Of a DNA stretch of 64,000 bases, positions 18,520-26,957 are shown one piece after another. The position numbers were made by a program, and so were the translations under genes. The DNA comes from Methylocystis sp. L43 (GTDB lineage: Bacteria > Pseudomonadota > Alphaproteobacteria > Rhizobiales > Beijerinckiaceae). Every line of letters starts with the position of its first letter. The stretch's first letter is position 1. The stretch is taken from the NCBI RefSeq assembly GCF_015709525.1, contig NZ_JADNRA010000034.1:1-64000 (forward strand). The letters run 5' to 3'. Below the pieces are notes generated by a model. It was not told the DNA's origin, searched no databases, and saw only the letters and a list, made by a program, of their open reading frames with translations.

Positions 18520-19269
18520 ATGTCGGAAAAGATCATCGTGTCGAGGGATCGCGGGGTGCTGCGCCTGCTGATGAACCGCCCCGAAAAGAAGAACGCTCTT
18601 GATCGCGATATGTATCGCGCATTGACCGCCGCTCTCGAAGCGTCGGCCGGCGACGAGACGGTGCGCGCCGTCGTCTTTTCCGGCGCCGGCGGGAATTTTA
18701 CAGCCGGCAATGATCTCGCCGACTTTCGCGACTTTGCGCCTGACGCAGAGACGTTTCCCGCGCTGACCTTCGTTCGCGCGGCGGCGGCCTTCGAGAAGCC
18801 GCTCGTCGCCGCCGTCAGCGGCGACGCCGTTGGAATCGGCGCAACCCTGCTCTTCCATTGCGACCTCGTTTACGCCAGCCCAGAGGCGCGTTTCAAAATG
18901 CCGTTCATCGATCTCGCGCTGCCGCCGGAGGGTGGCGCCAGCCTGCTGGTCGCACAGCGGTTCGGAATGGCCAAAGCGTCCCAATATCTCCTGCTCGGCG
19001 AGAGTTTCGACGGCGCGGAAGCCCTCCGTCTCGGCCTTGTCAACGCTCTCGCCTCCCCGGAAGACGTCCTCGACCTCGCGATGGAGGCCGCGCGCCGCCT
19101 GGCGGCGAAACCCCACGAAGCGCTTCTCGCGGCGCGGCGGCTGATGCGCGGCGAGCCGAAGCACATACTGGCGCGCATCGACGCGGAAGCCGCGCTTTTC
19201 GCCAAGGCGCTGACGTCGCCCGAAGCGCGCGAGCGCTTCGCCGCCTTTTTCGCTTCGAAGTCGCGTTAG
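18520..19269 (+). CDS. Enoyl-CoA hydratase/isomerase family protein
   Basis: 249 residues of the crotonase fold. Visible motifs are '[18 protein letters not shown]', the oxyanion-hole region '[17 protein letters not shown]', and '[51 protein letters not shown]'. The second segment ends with E in the catalytic-glutamate position of many hydratases, but other crotonases share it, so the reaction cannot be fixed. GGAG lies just before the ATG. The 196-base gap to the left gene is a divergent promoter region. Probable role: acyl-CoA metabolism in the cytosol. Confidence 0.85.
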   Translation: MSEKIIVSRDRGVLRLLMNRPEKKNALDRDMYRALTAALEASAGDETVRAVVFSGAGGNFTAGNDLADFRDFAPDAETFPALTFVRAAAAFEKPLVAAVSGDAVGIGATLLFHCDLVYASPEARFKMPFIDLALPPEGGASLLVAQRFGMAKASQYLLLGESFDGAEALRLGLVNALASPEDVLDLAMEAARRLAAKPHEALLAARRLMRGEPKHILARIDAEAALFAKALTSPEARERFAAFFASKSR

Positions 19270-19390
19270 CCTTCAGCGCGGCGCGACCTGCGCCGCTTGC
19301 GTTGCGAACGCGCTTCTCCCAAATAATAGGTCGGACATACGCGCCCGCGCCGACAAAGGGCGGGCGCTCACATGGGCTGATGGGAAAATT

Positions 19391-20389
19391 ATGCGCGATC
19401 CTTACGACGTTCTCGGCGTGCCCAAGTCGGCGAGTCACGCCGAAATCAAGAAGGCCTATCGCCAGCTCGCCAAGAAATTCCACCCCGACCGCAACAAGGA
19501 CGACACGAAAGCCAAGGAGCGATTCACGGAAATCAACTCCGCCTATGAAATCGTCGGCGATGAGACGAAGAAGGCGCAGTTCGACAAGGGCGAGATCGGT
19601 CCGGACGGGAAACCCCGCTTCACCGGCTTCGAAGGTTTCGGCGCGGGCGGCGGCGCTGGTCCGGGCGGCTTCACCCGCGGCTGGCGAACGGGCGGCGCTC
19701 CTGGCGGCGGCGCGCCCGGCGGCGATCAGCATTTCGAGTTTCACTTCGGCAATGAGGCGCCCGGGGGCGGCGGGCGCGCGGGCTTCGACCCTTCGGACCT
19801 CTTCGCCGATCTCTTTGGCGCCGGCGGACGCCGTCGCGCCGGCCCGCAGCCGACCCGTGGCGACGACGTCGTCGCCACCGCCACCGTGCCGCTGGAAACG
19901 GTCGCGCACGGCGGCTCGGCGCGAGTCATTCTGCCCAGCGGACGCACGCTGGAAGTCAAAATTCCGGCGGGAATCGAAGACGGCAAGCAGATCCGGCTGC
20001 GCGGCCAGGGCCAGCCCGGCTCCATGGGGGGCGAACCCGGCGACGCGCTGATCACCGTGAAGGTCGCGCCCCATCCGCACTTCAAGCTGGATGGCCGCGA
20101 TTTGCGGCTGGAGCTGCCGGTCACTGTTTATGAAGCCGCGCTCGGCGGACGCGTCGAGACCCCGACGCTGGATGGCAAGGTGGAGCTAAGCATTCCTCCG
20201 CACTCCAATAGCGGGCGCGTGCTGCGGCTGCGCGGCAAAGGCCTTCCGGCGACCGACGGCAAAATAGCCGGCGACCTCTATGTCTCGCTGAGGATCATGC
20301 TGCCGGAAACGGCGTCGAGCGATCTCGACGCGCGGATGCGCGAGTGGCGCGACGCGCAGCCCTATGATCCGCGCGCCAAAATGTCTTGA
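19391..20389 (+). CDS. DnaJ-class J-domain protein, CbpA-like (no zinc finger)
   Basis: 332 residues. The J domain occupies residues 1-70 with the HPD motif at 31-33 ([12 protein letters not shown]). A long Gly/Phe-rich linker follows ([15 protein letters not shown]..., about 75-135). The C-terminal substrate-binding domains I and II are recognisable ('[18 protein letters not shown]', '[24 protein letters not shown]', '[28 protein letters not shown]'). There are no CxxCxGxG repeats, so it is a type II co-chaperone like CbpA rather than DnaJ. It would stimulate DnaK. It is convergent with the anti-sigma gene, 9 bases apart. Confidence 0.9.
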   Translation: MRDPYDVLGVPKSASHAEIKKAYRQLAKKFHPDRNKDDTKAKERFTEINSAYEIVGDETKKAQFDKGEIGPDGKPRFTGFEGFGAGGGAGPGGFTRGWRTGGAPGGGAPGGDQHFEFHFGNEAPGGGGRAGFDPSDLFADLFGAGGRRRAGPQPTRGDDVVATATVPLETVAHGGSARVILPSGRTLEVKIPAGIEDGKQIRLRGQGQPGSMGGEPGDALITVKVAPHPHFKLDGRDLRLELPVTVYEAALGGRVETPTLDGKVELSIPPHSNSGRVLRLRGKGLPATDGKIAGDLYVSLRIMLPETASSDLDARMREWRDAQPYDPRAKMS

Positions 20390-20398
20390 GGTCCTCGA

Positions 20399-21292
20399 TT
20401 ATTTGACCTCGGCGGGCGTCGTCGCGACTGCGGCGGCGGCCGCCTCGGCGGCGGCCTGCATCACGTCGGGCGCCAAGGCGCCAACGAGCACGAAGGCGAA
20501 GCCGCCAGCACGCCATTCTATGACCGAAACGCCTTGGCCGCGCTGGCCCGCCGGCGCGGCCAGGGCCTCCGCCCGCTCGAAATAAAGACCAACCCGCCCG
20601 CCATCGTCGCGCTCATAGACGAGAAACGCCGCCGGCGCCGCGACGCCGGGCGCGACGCGTCCGCCAAGCAGCCGCAATCCGACGCCGCTCAAATCCGGCA
20701 GGCGTGAAAACCCCACGCGCTCCTGAAGCCACGCGAGAAGTTCGCCGCGCCGGCTGGCCTCGACCTCCACGGGTCGCGGGTCAAGAATGTAGGTCGCGTA
20801 GGTCAAGCCGGCCCGTGCGGCATAGCTCGTGGCGGCGATGGCGCGCGTCGTCGGACTTTGCGCCGGGGGCCGGCTTGCCAGAAACAGCAACGCCGCCGCG
20901 GCGACGGCCGCTCCGGCGATGAGCGTCAGCAGCGTCGACGCGAGCGCCTGGCGCCGGCGGCTGGCGCGAATTTCATCGAGCTTGCGCGTCGGACGCGGCG
21001 CCGCGCCGGGTCGCCCCCAATGGATGGCGCCGGTTTCGATCGGCCCCTGACCGGCGGGCGGGGCCGGCGGGCGGGCGGCCGCCTCCCGCAGCGACGGAGG
21101 CGGCGTCTCGAGCGCCACCGGCTCGAAAGCGGCGCGCAGCGCCGCATTCTGTCGCCGCCAGCCTTCAACGAGCGCGGCGTCCTCGGGATGCTGCAGGAGA
21201 TGGTCTTCGACCTTGCGCCGCCGCTCGGGGTCGAGTTCGCCATCGACGAGGGCGTGCAAATCGGCTTCTTCGATCAGGGCCGAGGGCGTCAT
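20399..21292 (-). CDS. Anti-sigma factor (membrane-anchored)
   Basis: 297 residues. The N terminus has the typical anti-sigma layout 'LHALVDGELDPERRRKVEDHLLQHPEDAALVEGWRRQN' (about 11-48), a single membrane segment (ALASTLLTLIAGAAVAAAALLFLA, about 115-138) and a periplasmic domain. The HxxxCxxC zinc motif of ZAS-type anti-sigma factors is not seen; the N-terminal domain has no cysteine. It begins 5 bases after the sigma gene stop, so the two are one unit. The C-terminal tail is Ala-rich. The inducing signal is unknown. Confidence 0.8.
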   Translation of the reverse strand: MTPSALIEEADLHALVDGELDPERRRKVEDHLLQHPEDAALVEGWRRQNAALRAAFEPVALETPPPSLREAAARPPAPPAGQGPIETGAIHWGRPGAAPRPTRKLDEIRASRRRQALASTLLTLIAGAAVAAAALLFLASRPPAQSPTTRAIAATSYAARAGLTYATYILDPRPVEVEASRRGELLAWLQERVGFSRLPDLSGVGLRLLGGRVAPGVAAPAAFLVYERDDGGRVGLYFERAEALAAPAGQRGQGVSVIEWRAGGFAFVLVGALAPDVMQAAAEAAAAAVATTPAEVK

Positions 21293-21297
21293 CGGCG

Positions 21298-21798
21298 CTA
21301 CTTCACGACCCGCAGATGCGAAGCGGCGCGGCGGGCGCCCTCCGACGACGCGACGGGCCGCAAACCCTCGGCGCCGAGCGTCGCGCGGGCGCGCATCAGA
21401 CGCGCCAGCGCCGTTTCCCGGCTCGCGCCGACGATGCGCGCGGAGGCGTCATAGCCGAAGCCCTCGAGCGAAACGAGCAGCAGCATGGCGCGCTCGTCGA
21501 AGCAAAGACTTGCAAGCCCATGTACGACCGGCGGGGGGCGCGACGCTGGACCTGGCGCATCTGCGAGCTTTTTCTGAGCCAGCGCGACGAGCGCCGCATA
21601 GGCTTCGATTCGCGCTTCGGCGAGATCGGCGGGGCGCAGCTCGCGGGATCGGATCCGCGCGCCGACCGACTGCAGCGCGCTTTGCACCAGATCGTCGGCG
21701 ATGGCGGGACCCGCGCCGGCGCAGAGCGCGCGCGCATAGCGTCTCAGGGCCGGAGTCGCTCCGCCCAGATCCGCTATGATATCGGCTCTTCTGCCCAT
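21298..21798 (-). CDS. ECF-type RNA polymerase sigma factor
   Basis: 166 residues from the ATG at 21798; an upstream-open frame would run into the fabI region. Region 2 appears as 'LRRYARALCAGAGPAIADDLVQSALQSVGARI' and region 4 as 'ERAMLLLVSLEGFGYDASARIVGASRETALARLMRARATL', the helix-turn-helix for the -35 element. The pairing with a membrane anti-sigma factor directly downstream supports the call. The 217 bases to the divergent fabI would hold both promoters. The regulon cannot be guessed from here. Confidence 0.8.
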   Translation of the reverse strand: MGRRADIIADLGGATPALRRYARALCAGAGPAIADDLVQSALQSVGARIRSRELRPADLAEARIEAYAALVALAQKKLADAPGPASRPPPVVHGLASLCFDERAMLLLVSLEGFGYDASARIVGASRETALARLMRARATLGAEGLRPVASSEGARRAASHLRVVK

Positions 21799-22015
21799 GC
21801 GGCCCGCTCCGCTCGGTCTTCTCGCCAGTCTGCGAAGCCAATGACGTTTCCTATCGAATGATAGGGCATCGCCGCGCGATTGGCTATGCTTGGCCGCTCC
21901 GGCGCGTGCGATTTCACATCCGCCGCCGCCTGTGGCGCGAGGGTTTCCTTTGCGCCCAAAGCACGCTAAACGGCGCGAGCCGCCGAGCCCTTCTTTGCCC
22001 AGGATATAGACACGC

Positions 22016-22876
22016 ATGACACAGCAAGCTGCGCCTGCCGCCCTTTTCGCCGGATTGCTCAAGGGCAAGAAGGGGCTCATCCTGGGCGTCGCCAATAATC
22101 GCTCGATCGCCTGGGGCATCGCCAAGGCCTGCGCCGACGCCGGCGCCGAAATCGCGCTCACCTATCAGATCGAAGCGCTGGAAAAGCGCGTGCGGCCGCT
22201 GGCGGCGGACATCGGCGCGACGGTCGTCGGGCGCTGCGACGTCGCCGAGCCGGAGACGATGGACGCCGTCTTCGCCGAGATCGAGAAGCTTTGGGGCCGG
22301 CTCGATTTCGTCGTGCACTGCCTCGCCTATTCCGACAAGGACCAGCTCGACGGGCGCTATGTCGAGACGACGCTGGAAAACTTCCAGATGTCGCTGAACA
22401 TCTCCTGCTACTCCTTCACCGCGATCGCGCAGCGCGCCGAGAAGCTGATGACGGACGGCGGCTCGCTCTTGACGCTCACCTATTACGGCGCCGAGAAATG
22501 GATGCCGCATTACAATGTGATGGGCGTGGCGAAGGCGGCGCTCGAGGCGTCGGTGCGCTATCTCGCCGCCGATCTCGGCGTCAAAAACATTCGCGTCAAC
22601 GCGATTTCGGCCGGGCCGATCAAGACGATGGCGGCCTCGGGCATCGGCGACTTCCGCTACATCCTGCGCTGGAACGAATATAATTCGCCGCTGCGCCGCG
22701 TCGTGACGATCGAGGAAGTCGGCGAGACGGCGGTCTATCTGCTGTCGCCGATGGCGCGCGGCGTTTCGGGCGAAGTGCTGCATGTCGACGCCGGCTATCA
22801 TGTCGTGGGCATGATGAATCCGAGCGCGGCGCCGAAAATGGCGGATCTGCTGGCGCTGCTGCCGCAGCAGAAGTGA
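22016..22876 (+). CDS. fabI: Enoyl-[acyl-carrier-protein] reductase (NADH) FabI
   Basis: 286 residues, slightly longer than E. coli FabI because of an N-terminal extension. Seen are 'GLILGVANNRSIAWGIAKA' (nucleotide binding, 20-38), 'HCLAYSDKDQLDGRYVETT', and the Y-x6-K pair Y166/K173 (YNVMGVAK) followed by 'RVNAISAGPIKTMAASGI'. It carries out the last reduction step of each fatty-acid elongation round in the cytosol. It is divergent from the sigma/anti-sigma pair. The C-terminal 'DAGYHVVGMM' is also typical of the family. Confidence 0.96.
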   Translation: MTQQAAPAALFAGLLKGKKGLILGVANNRSIAWGIAKACADAGAEIALTYQIEALEKRVRPLAADIGATVVGRCDVAEPETMDAVFAEIEKLWGRLDFVVHCLAYSDKDQLDGRYVETTLENFQMSLNISCYSFTAIAQRAEKLMTDGGSLLTLTYYGAEKWMPHYNVMGVAKAALEASVRYLAADLGVKNIRVNAISAGPIKTMAASGIGDFRYILRWNEYNSPLRRVVTIEEVGETAVYLLSPMARGVSGEVLHVDAGYHVVGMMNPSAAPKMADLLALLPQQK

Positions 22877-22893
22877 GGGAATTCGCCGCGTCT

Positions 22894-22914
22894 TGCCCGC
22901 GCTTGTCGCGGGCA
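22894..22914. repeat. Short palindromic repeat (TGCCCGCG-N5-CGCGGGCA)
   Basis: A perfect 8-base inverted repeat with a 5-base loop, 18 bases after the fabI stop. There is no T-tract, so it is not a classical terminator. The CTTGCCCGCGCTTGTCGCGG wording resembles intergenic REP-like repeats of alphaproteobacteria (from memory). It might stabilise or end the fabI transcript. Confidence 0.45.
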
Positions 22915-22971
22915 TCCACGCCGAGCAGAAAAATCCTTTCAGCGCTTTGGCCAAGTCGCTAGAATTGGCCT

Positions 22972-23199
22972 ATGACGAAACTGCTTGAACAGGCCTTCGA
23001 GGCGGCCCGTAATCTTCCCCCCGCCATGCAGGACGACATGGCCCGCGTCATCATGGCGATGACGGGCGACGAGCTGCCGGTCGTGCAGCTCACGGCTGAG
23101 GAAGAAGCCTCGTTTGACGAATCTCTGGCGCAGGCCGAGCGCGGCGAGTTTGCGACAGACGATCAGATTCGGGCCATCTGGGCGAAGCATGGGCTGTGA
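22972..23199 (+). CDS. Antitoxin of a ParD/RelB-like toxin-antitoxin pair
   Basis: 75 residues, acidic. The N-terminal helix 'LLEQAFEAARNLPPAMQDDMARVIMAM' and the C-terminal 'ASFDESLAQAERGEFATDDQIRAIWAKHGL' are typical of short antitoxins paired with ParE/RelE toxins in alphaproteobacteria. Its stop codon overlaps the GTG start of the next gene (bases 23196-23199), giving translational coupling. Antitoxins of this type neutralise the toxin and often repress their own promoter; no operator was seen. Confidence 0.8.
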   Translation: MTKLLEQAFEAARNLPPAMQDDMARVIMAMTGDELPVVQLTAEEEASFDESLAQAERGEFATDDQIRAIWAKHGL

Positions 23200-23489
23200 A
23201 GCTCCGCTATACGCTTCGCGCGGCCACAGAACTCGAAGAAGTTCTTTCTTTCATTGATGTACGCTCGCCACAGGGGGCACGCAGCGTCAAAAGCCGAATT
23301 CAGGCGATGACGGCTCTCCTCTTGCAGCATCCGCAAGCGGGCCATCTGACCAGCAAAAGCGGCATTCGGCGCATGGTCGTCTATCCATACCCCTATCTGA
23401 TTTTCTATCGCGCCACAGAAACCGAGATTATTATTCACGGCGTACGCCACAGCGCCCGCCGCCCCTCGCCGCCGAAGTCCGAGGAATGA
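23196..23489 (+). CDS. RelE/ParE-family toxin
   Basis: 97 residues with a GTG start overlapping the antitoxin stop. Typical features are 'YTLRAATELEEVLSFIDVRSPQGARSVKSRI', 'LLLQHPQAGHLTSKSGIRRMVVYPYPYLIFYRATETEIIIHGVRHSARRP', the last being the C-terminal strand with the His-Arg ending of ParE-like proteins. ParE toxins act on DNA gyrase and RelE toxins on ribosome-bound mRNA; which applies here cannot be told. The stop lies 5 bases from the end of the convergent M3 peptidase gene. Confidence 0.82.
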   Translation: MKLRYTLRAATELEEVLSFIDVRSPQGARSVKSRIQAMTALLLQHPQAGHLTSKSGIRRMVVYPYPYLIFYRATETEIIIHGVRHSARRPSPPKSEE

Positions 23490-23494
23490 ATCTC

Positions 23495-25540
23495 CTACCC
23501 CGTCGGCTCCGCAAATCCCCGTTGCCGTAGCAGCGGCTCCACCGTCGGCATCCGCCCGCGAAAGGCCACATAGGCGTCCGCCGCGTCCTGCTTGCCACCT
23601 GCGGCGTAGATGTGATCGCGCAGGCGCTGCGCGACCTCGGGCGCGAAGGGGTCGCCCGTCTCCTTGAAGGCCTCGAAAGCGTCGGCGTCGAGCGTTTCGG
23701 CCCAGAGATAGCTGTAATAGCCCGCCGAATAACCGTCGCCGGAGAAGATATGCGAGAAATGCGGCAGGCGGTGCCGCATGACGATTTCCGGCGGCATGGA
23801 AATCCGCGCGAGGCTGTCCGCCTCGAAGGCGCCAGCGTCGAAATCCGGCCCGACGCTTTGCGCGTGAATGTCGAGATCGACATGGGCCGAGGCGCAGAAC
23901 TCGACCGTCGCGAAGCCCTGATTGAAATGGCGCGCGGCGGTGATGCGCGCGACGAGATCATCGGGAATGGGCGCGCCCGTTTCGGCATGACGCGCGAATT
24001 TTTTCAGCACCGCCGGCTCCAGCAGCCAGTGCTCGTAAAGCTGCGAAGGCAGCTCGACGAAATCGCGCGCGACATTGGTGCCCGCGACCGAAGGATAGGT
24101 CACGTCGGACAGCATGCCGTGCAAGCCATGGCCGAATTCGTGGAACAGCGTGCGGGCGTCGTCGAGGCTGAGCAGCGTCGGGGCGCCGTCGGCGCCTTTG
24201 GTGAAATTCATCACATTGACGATGATCGGCCTGGTTTCGCCAGCGAGCTTGTGCTGCGCGCGGAATTCCGACATCCAGGCGCCGCCCCGCTTCGACGGCC
24301 GCGCAAAATAATCGGCGAGGAACAGCGCGACATGCTTGCCGTTGCTGTCCAGCACATCGAAGGCGCGCACATCCGGATGGTAGAGCGGCAGGCCCTTCTG
24401 CTCGACGAAGCGCAGGCCGAAGAGTTTTTGCGCGACGTCGAACGCCGCGGCGATCATGTTGTCGAGCATAAAGTAGGGACGCAGCGCGGCCTGATCGAGA
24501 TCGTAGCGCTTCGCGCGCACGCGCTCGGCGTAATAGCGCCTGTCATGCGCCGCGACGGTGAAATTCGCGCCCTCTTCTTCGACCATCGCCTGGATCAGCG
24601 CGCGCTCCTCGGCGGCGCGCGTCAGCGCCGGCGCCCAGACGCGACCGATCAGTTCGCGCACGGCGGCCGGCGTCTTCGCCATCGTGTCGTCGAGTTTGAA
24701 CGCGGCGAAACTGTCGAAGCCGAGCAGCTTCGCGCGCTCTTCGCGCAATTGCAGGATTTCGCGGATGAGCGGGCGGTTGTCGGTCGCGCCCGCATTCTCG
24801 CCGCGGCTCGCGAAGGCGCGAAACACCGTTTCGCGCAGATCGCGCCGCGTCGAGCTTTGCAGAAAGACTTCAGCGCTGGAGCGCGACAGCGTCACGCCAT
24901 ATTTGCCGGGAGATCCACGCTCCGCCGCGATGCGCGCGGCGGCGGCGCGAAAGTCCGGCGAGAGGCCGTCGAGATCGCTTTCGTCGAGCAGCAGCAGCCA
25001 TGACGATTCATCGGCCAGCACATTCTGCGAAAACTGCGTCGAGAGGCCCGCCAGCCGTTCAAGGATCGCCTTGAGGCGCGCCTTGTCGACGTCGTTCAGC
25101 TTCGCGCCGGCGCGCACGGAGTTCTTGTAGGTCAGCTCGAGAACGCGGCGCTGCTCCGGCGTCAAATCGATGGCCCCGCGCGTCTCGTAAAGCGCTTCGA
25201 TCCGGCGAAACAGCCCGGGGTTCATGGAGATGTCGCTGGAGTGACGCGAAAAGGCGCCGGCCATATCGCGCTCGATCGCCTGCAACTCAGGCGTCGTGTC
25301 TGTGGTGGTGAGATTCCAAAACACCGCGCCGACGTCGGTCAGAAGGCGCCCGCTGCGCTCCAGCGCGCCGATGACATTGTCGAAGGTCGGCGGCGACGGG
25401 TCGTTGGCGATGCCGTCGATTTCCGCCTTGTGCTCGGCGAAAGCCGTTTCGAACGCCTCGCGAAAGTGCGCGGGCTCAATCGCATTGAAAGGCGGCAGAC
25501 GGAACGGGCCGCTCCAGGCCGTAAGGAGAGGGTTATCCAT
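23495..25540 (-). CDS. M3-family metallopeptidase (oligopeptidase A / dipeptidyl carboxypeptidase type)
   Basis: 681 residues, the usual size. The zinc motif HEFGH is at 467-471 (TLFHEFGHGLHGM), followed by the third-ligand region 'NVARDFVELPSQLYEHW' and the substrate-binding 'SGDGYSAGYYSYLWAE' near the C terminus. No signal peptide, so it is cytosolic and would degrade short peptides, including signal-peptide fragments. It ends a leftward series lspA - secreted protein - M16 - M16 - M3, 46 bases after the second M16 gene, which fits a shared role in peptide turnover after export. Confidence 0.92.
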   Translation of the reverse strand: MDNPLLTAWSGPFRLPPFNAIEPAHFREAFETAFAEHKAEIDGIANDPSPPTFDNVIGALERSGRLLTDVGAVFWNLTTTDTTPELQAIERDMAGAFSRHSSDISMNPGLFRRIEALYETRGAIDLTPEQRRVLELTYKNSVRAGAKLNDVDKARLKAILERLAGLSTQFSQNVLADESSWLLLLDESDLDGLSPDFRAAAARIAAERGSPGKYGVTLSRSSAEVFLQSSTRRDLRETVFRAFASRGENAGATDNRPLIREILQLREERAKLLGFDSFAAFKLDDTMAKTPAAVRELIGRVWAPALTRAAEERALIQAMVEEEGANFTVAAHDRRYYAERVRAKRYDLDQAALRPYFMLDNMIAAAFDVAQKLFGLRFVEQKGLPLYHPDVRAFDVLDSNGKHVALFLADYFARPSKRGGAWMSEFRAQHKLAGETRPIIVNVMNFTKGADGAPTLLSLDDARTLFHEFGHGLHGMLSDVTYPSVAGTNVARDFVELPSQLYEHWLLEPAVLKKFARHAETGAPIPDDLVARITAARHFNQGFATVEFCASAHVDLDIHAQSVGPDFDAGAFEADSLARISMPPEIVMRHRLPHFSHIFSGDGYSAGYYSYLWAETLDADAFEAFKETGDPFAPEVAQRLRDHIYAAGGKQDAADAYVAFRGRMPTVEPLLRQRGFAEPTG

Positions 25541-25586
25541 GACAGTCTCTTCGCAAAATGCCGACCAGCGGCGGCGTGGCCGGCCG

Positions 25587-26870
25587 TTACACCCCCGCGG
25601 GCTTGCCCACCACCGTCACCAGCAGATCGCCGTCGCCGAGGAGCCGCTTCGCGCCGCGCTGACAATCCTCCATCGTCACCGCGGCGATTCGGCCATTGCG
25701 TTCGTCAAGGAAGCTCGGCTCGAACCCATCGAGCTGCAGATTGACGAGCTGGCTCGCGATCTTCGTCGAGGTGTCAAAGCGCAGCGCATAGGAGCCGATG
25801 AGGAATTTCTTGGCCTTATCCAATTCGTCTTCGGTCGGACCGTCGGCGACGAAGTTTCTGAACTCTTCCTGGATCACGCCGATCGCTTCGCCGGCGCGCT
25901 CGTTCTTGGTCGCAGCGGCGCCGATCAACATCGGGCAATGGTCATATTCGTTGAGATGCGAATAGACCGAATAGGCCATGCCGCGCTTTTCGCGCACCTC
26001 GCGGAACAGCCGCGACGTGAAGGTGCCGCCGCCCAGAATGTGATTGGCGACGACGACGGCGTAATAGTCGGGATCGTGCTTGGTGATCGACGGGCGTCCG
26101 AAACGGATCGTCGATTGCGGCACGTCGAGTTCGACGACTTGGCGCATGCCGACATTGGCGACTTCAATCTCCGGGACGGGCGCGAGATCGTTTTGCAGCG
26201 CGAGGCCGCCGAACGTCGCGTCAAGGAGTTCCGAAAGCCGCGTCGCGTCGATCGCGCCGACGACGCCGATCTTGAGATCGCGTCTCGCGAAGAGCCGCTC
26301 GCGCAGGGCGATGAGGTCTTCGCGCGTGAGCGTGTCGATCGACGCAAGATCGCCGCGCACCGGGCGCCCATAGGGATGGTTCGGGAAGGCCGCTTCGCGG
26401 AAAGCTTTCGACGCCATCGAGTCGGGGTCATTGGCGTCGCGCTTCAATTCCGCGGCGAGTTGGCTGCGCACGCGCGCGACGTCGCCGGCTTCGAGCCGCG
26501 CGTCGTTGAGCGCGAGCTTTAAGAGGCCGAACGCCTTGTCGACATTGCGCGAGAGAGTCTGCAAATGGCCCGAGATCGCGTCGCGATCGGCGCCAAAGCC
26601 AATATGAATCGCGAGATCGTCGATGGCGCGATGGAAGCCGCGCGCGTCATAAGGGCCGGCGCCTTCATCGAGCGTCGACGCGAGCAGCGTCGCCAGTCCG
26701 GGCTTCTCGCGAGGATCCTGCGACGCGCCGCCGGGAATCGCGAATTCGAGCGCGACGAGCGGCACGGCGTGGCTCTCTACGAGCCAGGCCTCAAGGCCGG
26801 CCGGCGTCGTGATCCGCTGCACATGTTCGGCGCGGGAGGCGATGGTGACGATGGGCGCGTGAGCGGTCAT
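25587..26870 (-). CDS. M16-family peptidase homologue without the zinc motif (non-catalytic partner)
   Basis: 427 residues of the M16 fold: 'VALEFAIPGGASQDPREKPGLATLLASTLDEGAG' aligns with the motif region of the next gene, but the HxxEH zinc site is absent (LASTL instead of HFLEH). The C-terminal half is typical ('ILGGGTFTSRLFREVREKRGMAYSVYS' and 'TEDELDKAKKFLIGSYALRFDTS'). M16B enzymes often work as a catalytic and a non-catalytic subunit pair; the catalytic partner is the upstream gene at 27.0-28.3 kb. There is no clear signal peptide. Confidence 0.88.
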   Translation of the reverse strand: MTAHAPIVTIASRAEHVQRITTPAGLEAWLVESHAVPLVALEFAIPGGASQDPREKPGLATLLASTLDEGAGPYDARGFHRAIDDLAIHIGFGADRDAISGHLQTLSRNVDKAFGLLKLALNDARLEAGDVARVRSQLAAELKRDANDPDSMASKAFREAAFPNHPYGRPVRGDLASIDTLTREDLIALRERLFARRDLKIGVVGAIDATRLSELLDATFGGLALQNDLAPVPEIEVANVGMRQVVELDVPQSTIRFGRPSITKHDPDYYAVVVANHILGGGTFTSRLFREVREKRGMAYSVYSHLNEYDHCPMLIGAAATKNERAGEAIGVIQEEFRNFVADGPTEDELDKAKKFLIGSYALRFDTSTKIASQLVNLQLDGFEPSFLDERNGRIAAVTMEDCQRGAKRLLGDGDLLVTVVGKPAGV

Positions 26871-26957
26871 TTCAGTTCCTAACGGAGGTCGGCGGTAGGT
26901 CTTGGGCAGTCGAGTTAGGCGTCGGCTTTACGCCGACAACCTGACGCGATCGCCGTC

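Noticed and set aside
23612-25003. A 463-residue open frame on the plus strand opposite the M3 peptidase.
   Set aside because: Antisense shadow; the minus-strand frame has HEFGH and full-length M3 similarity.
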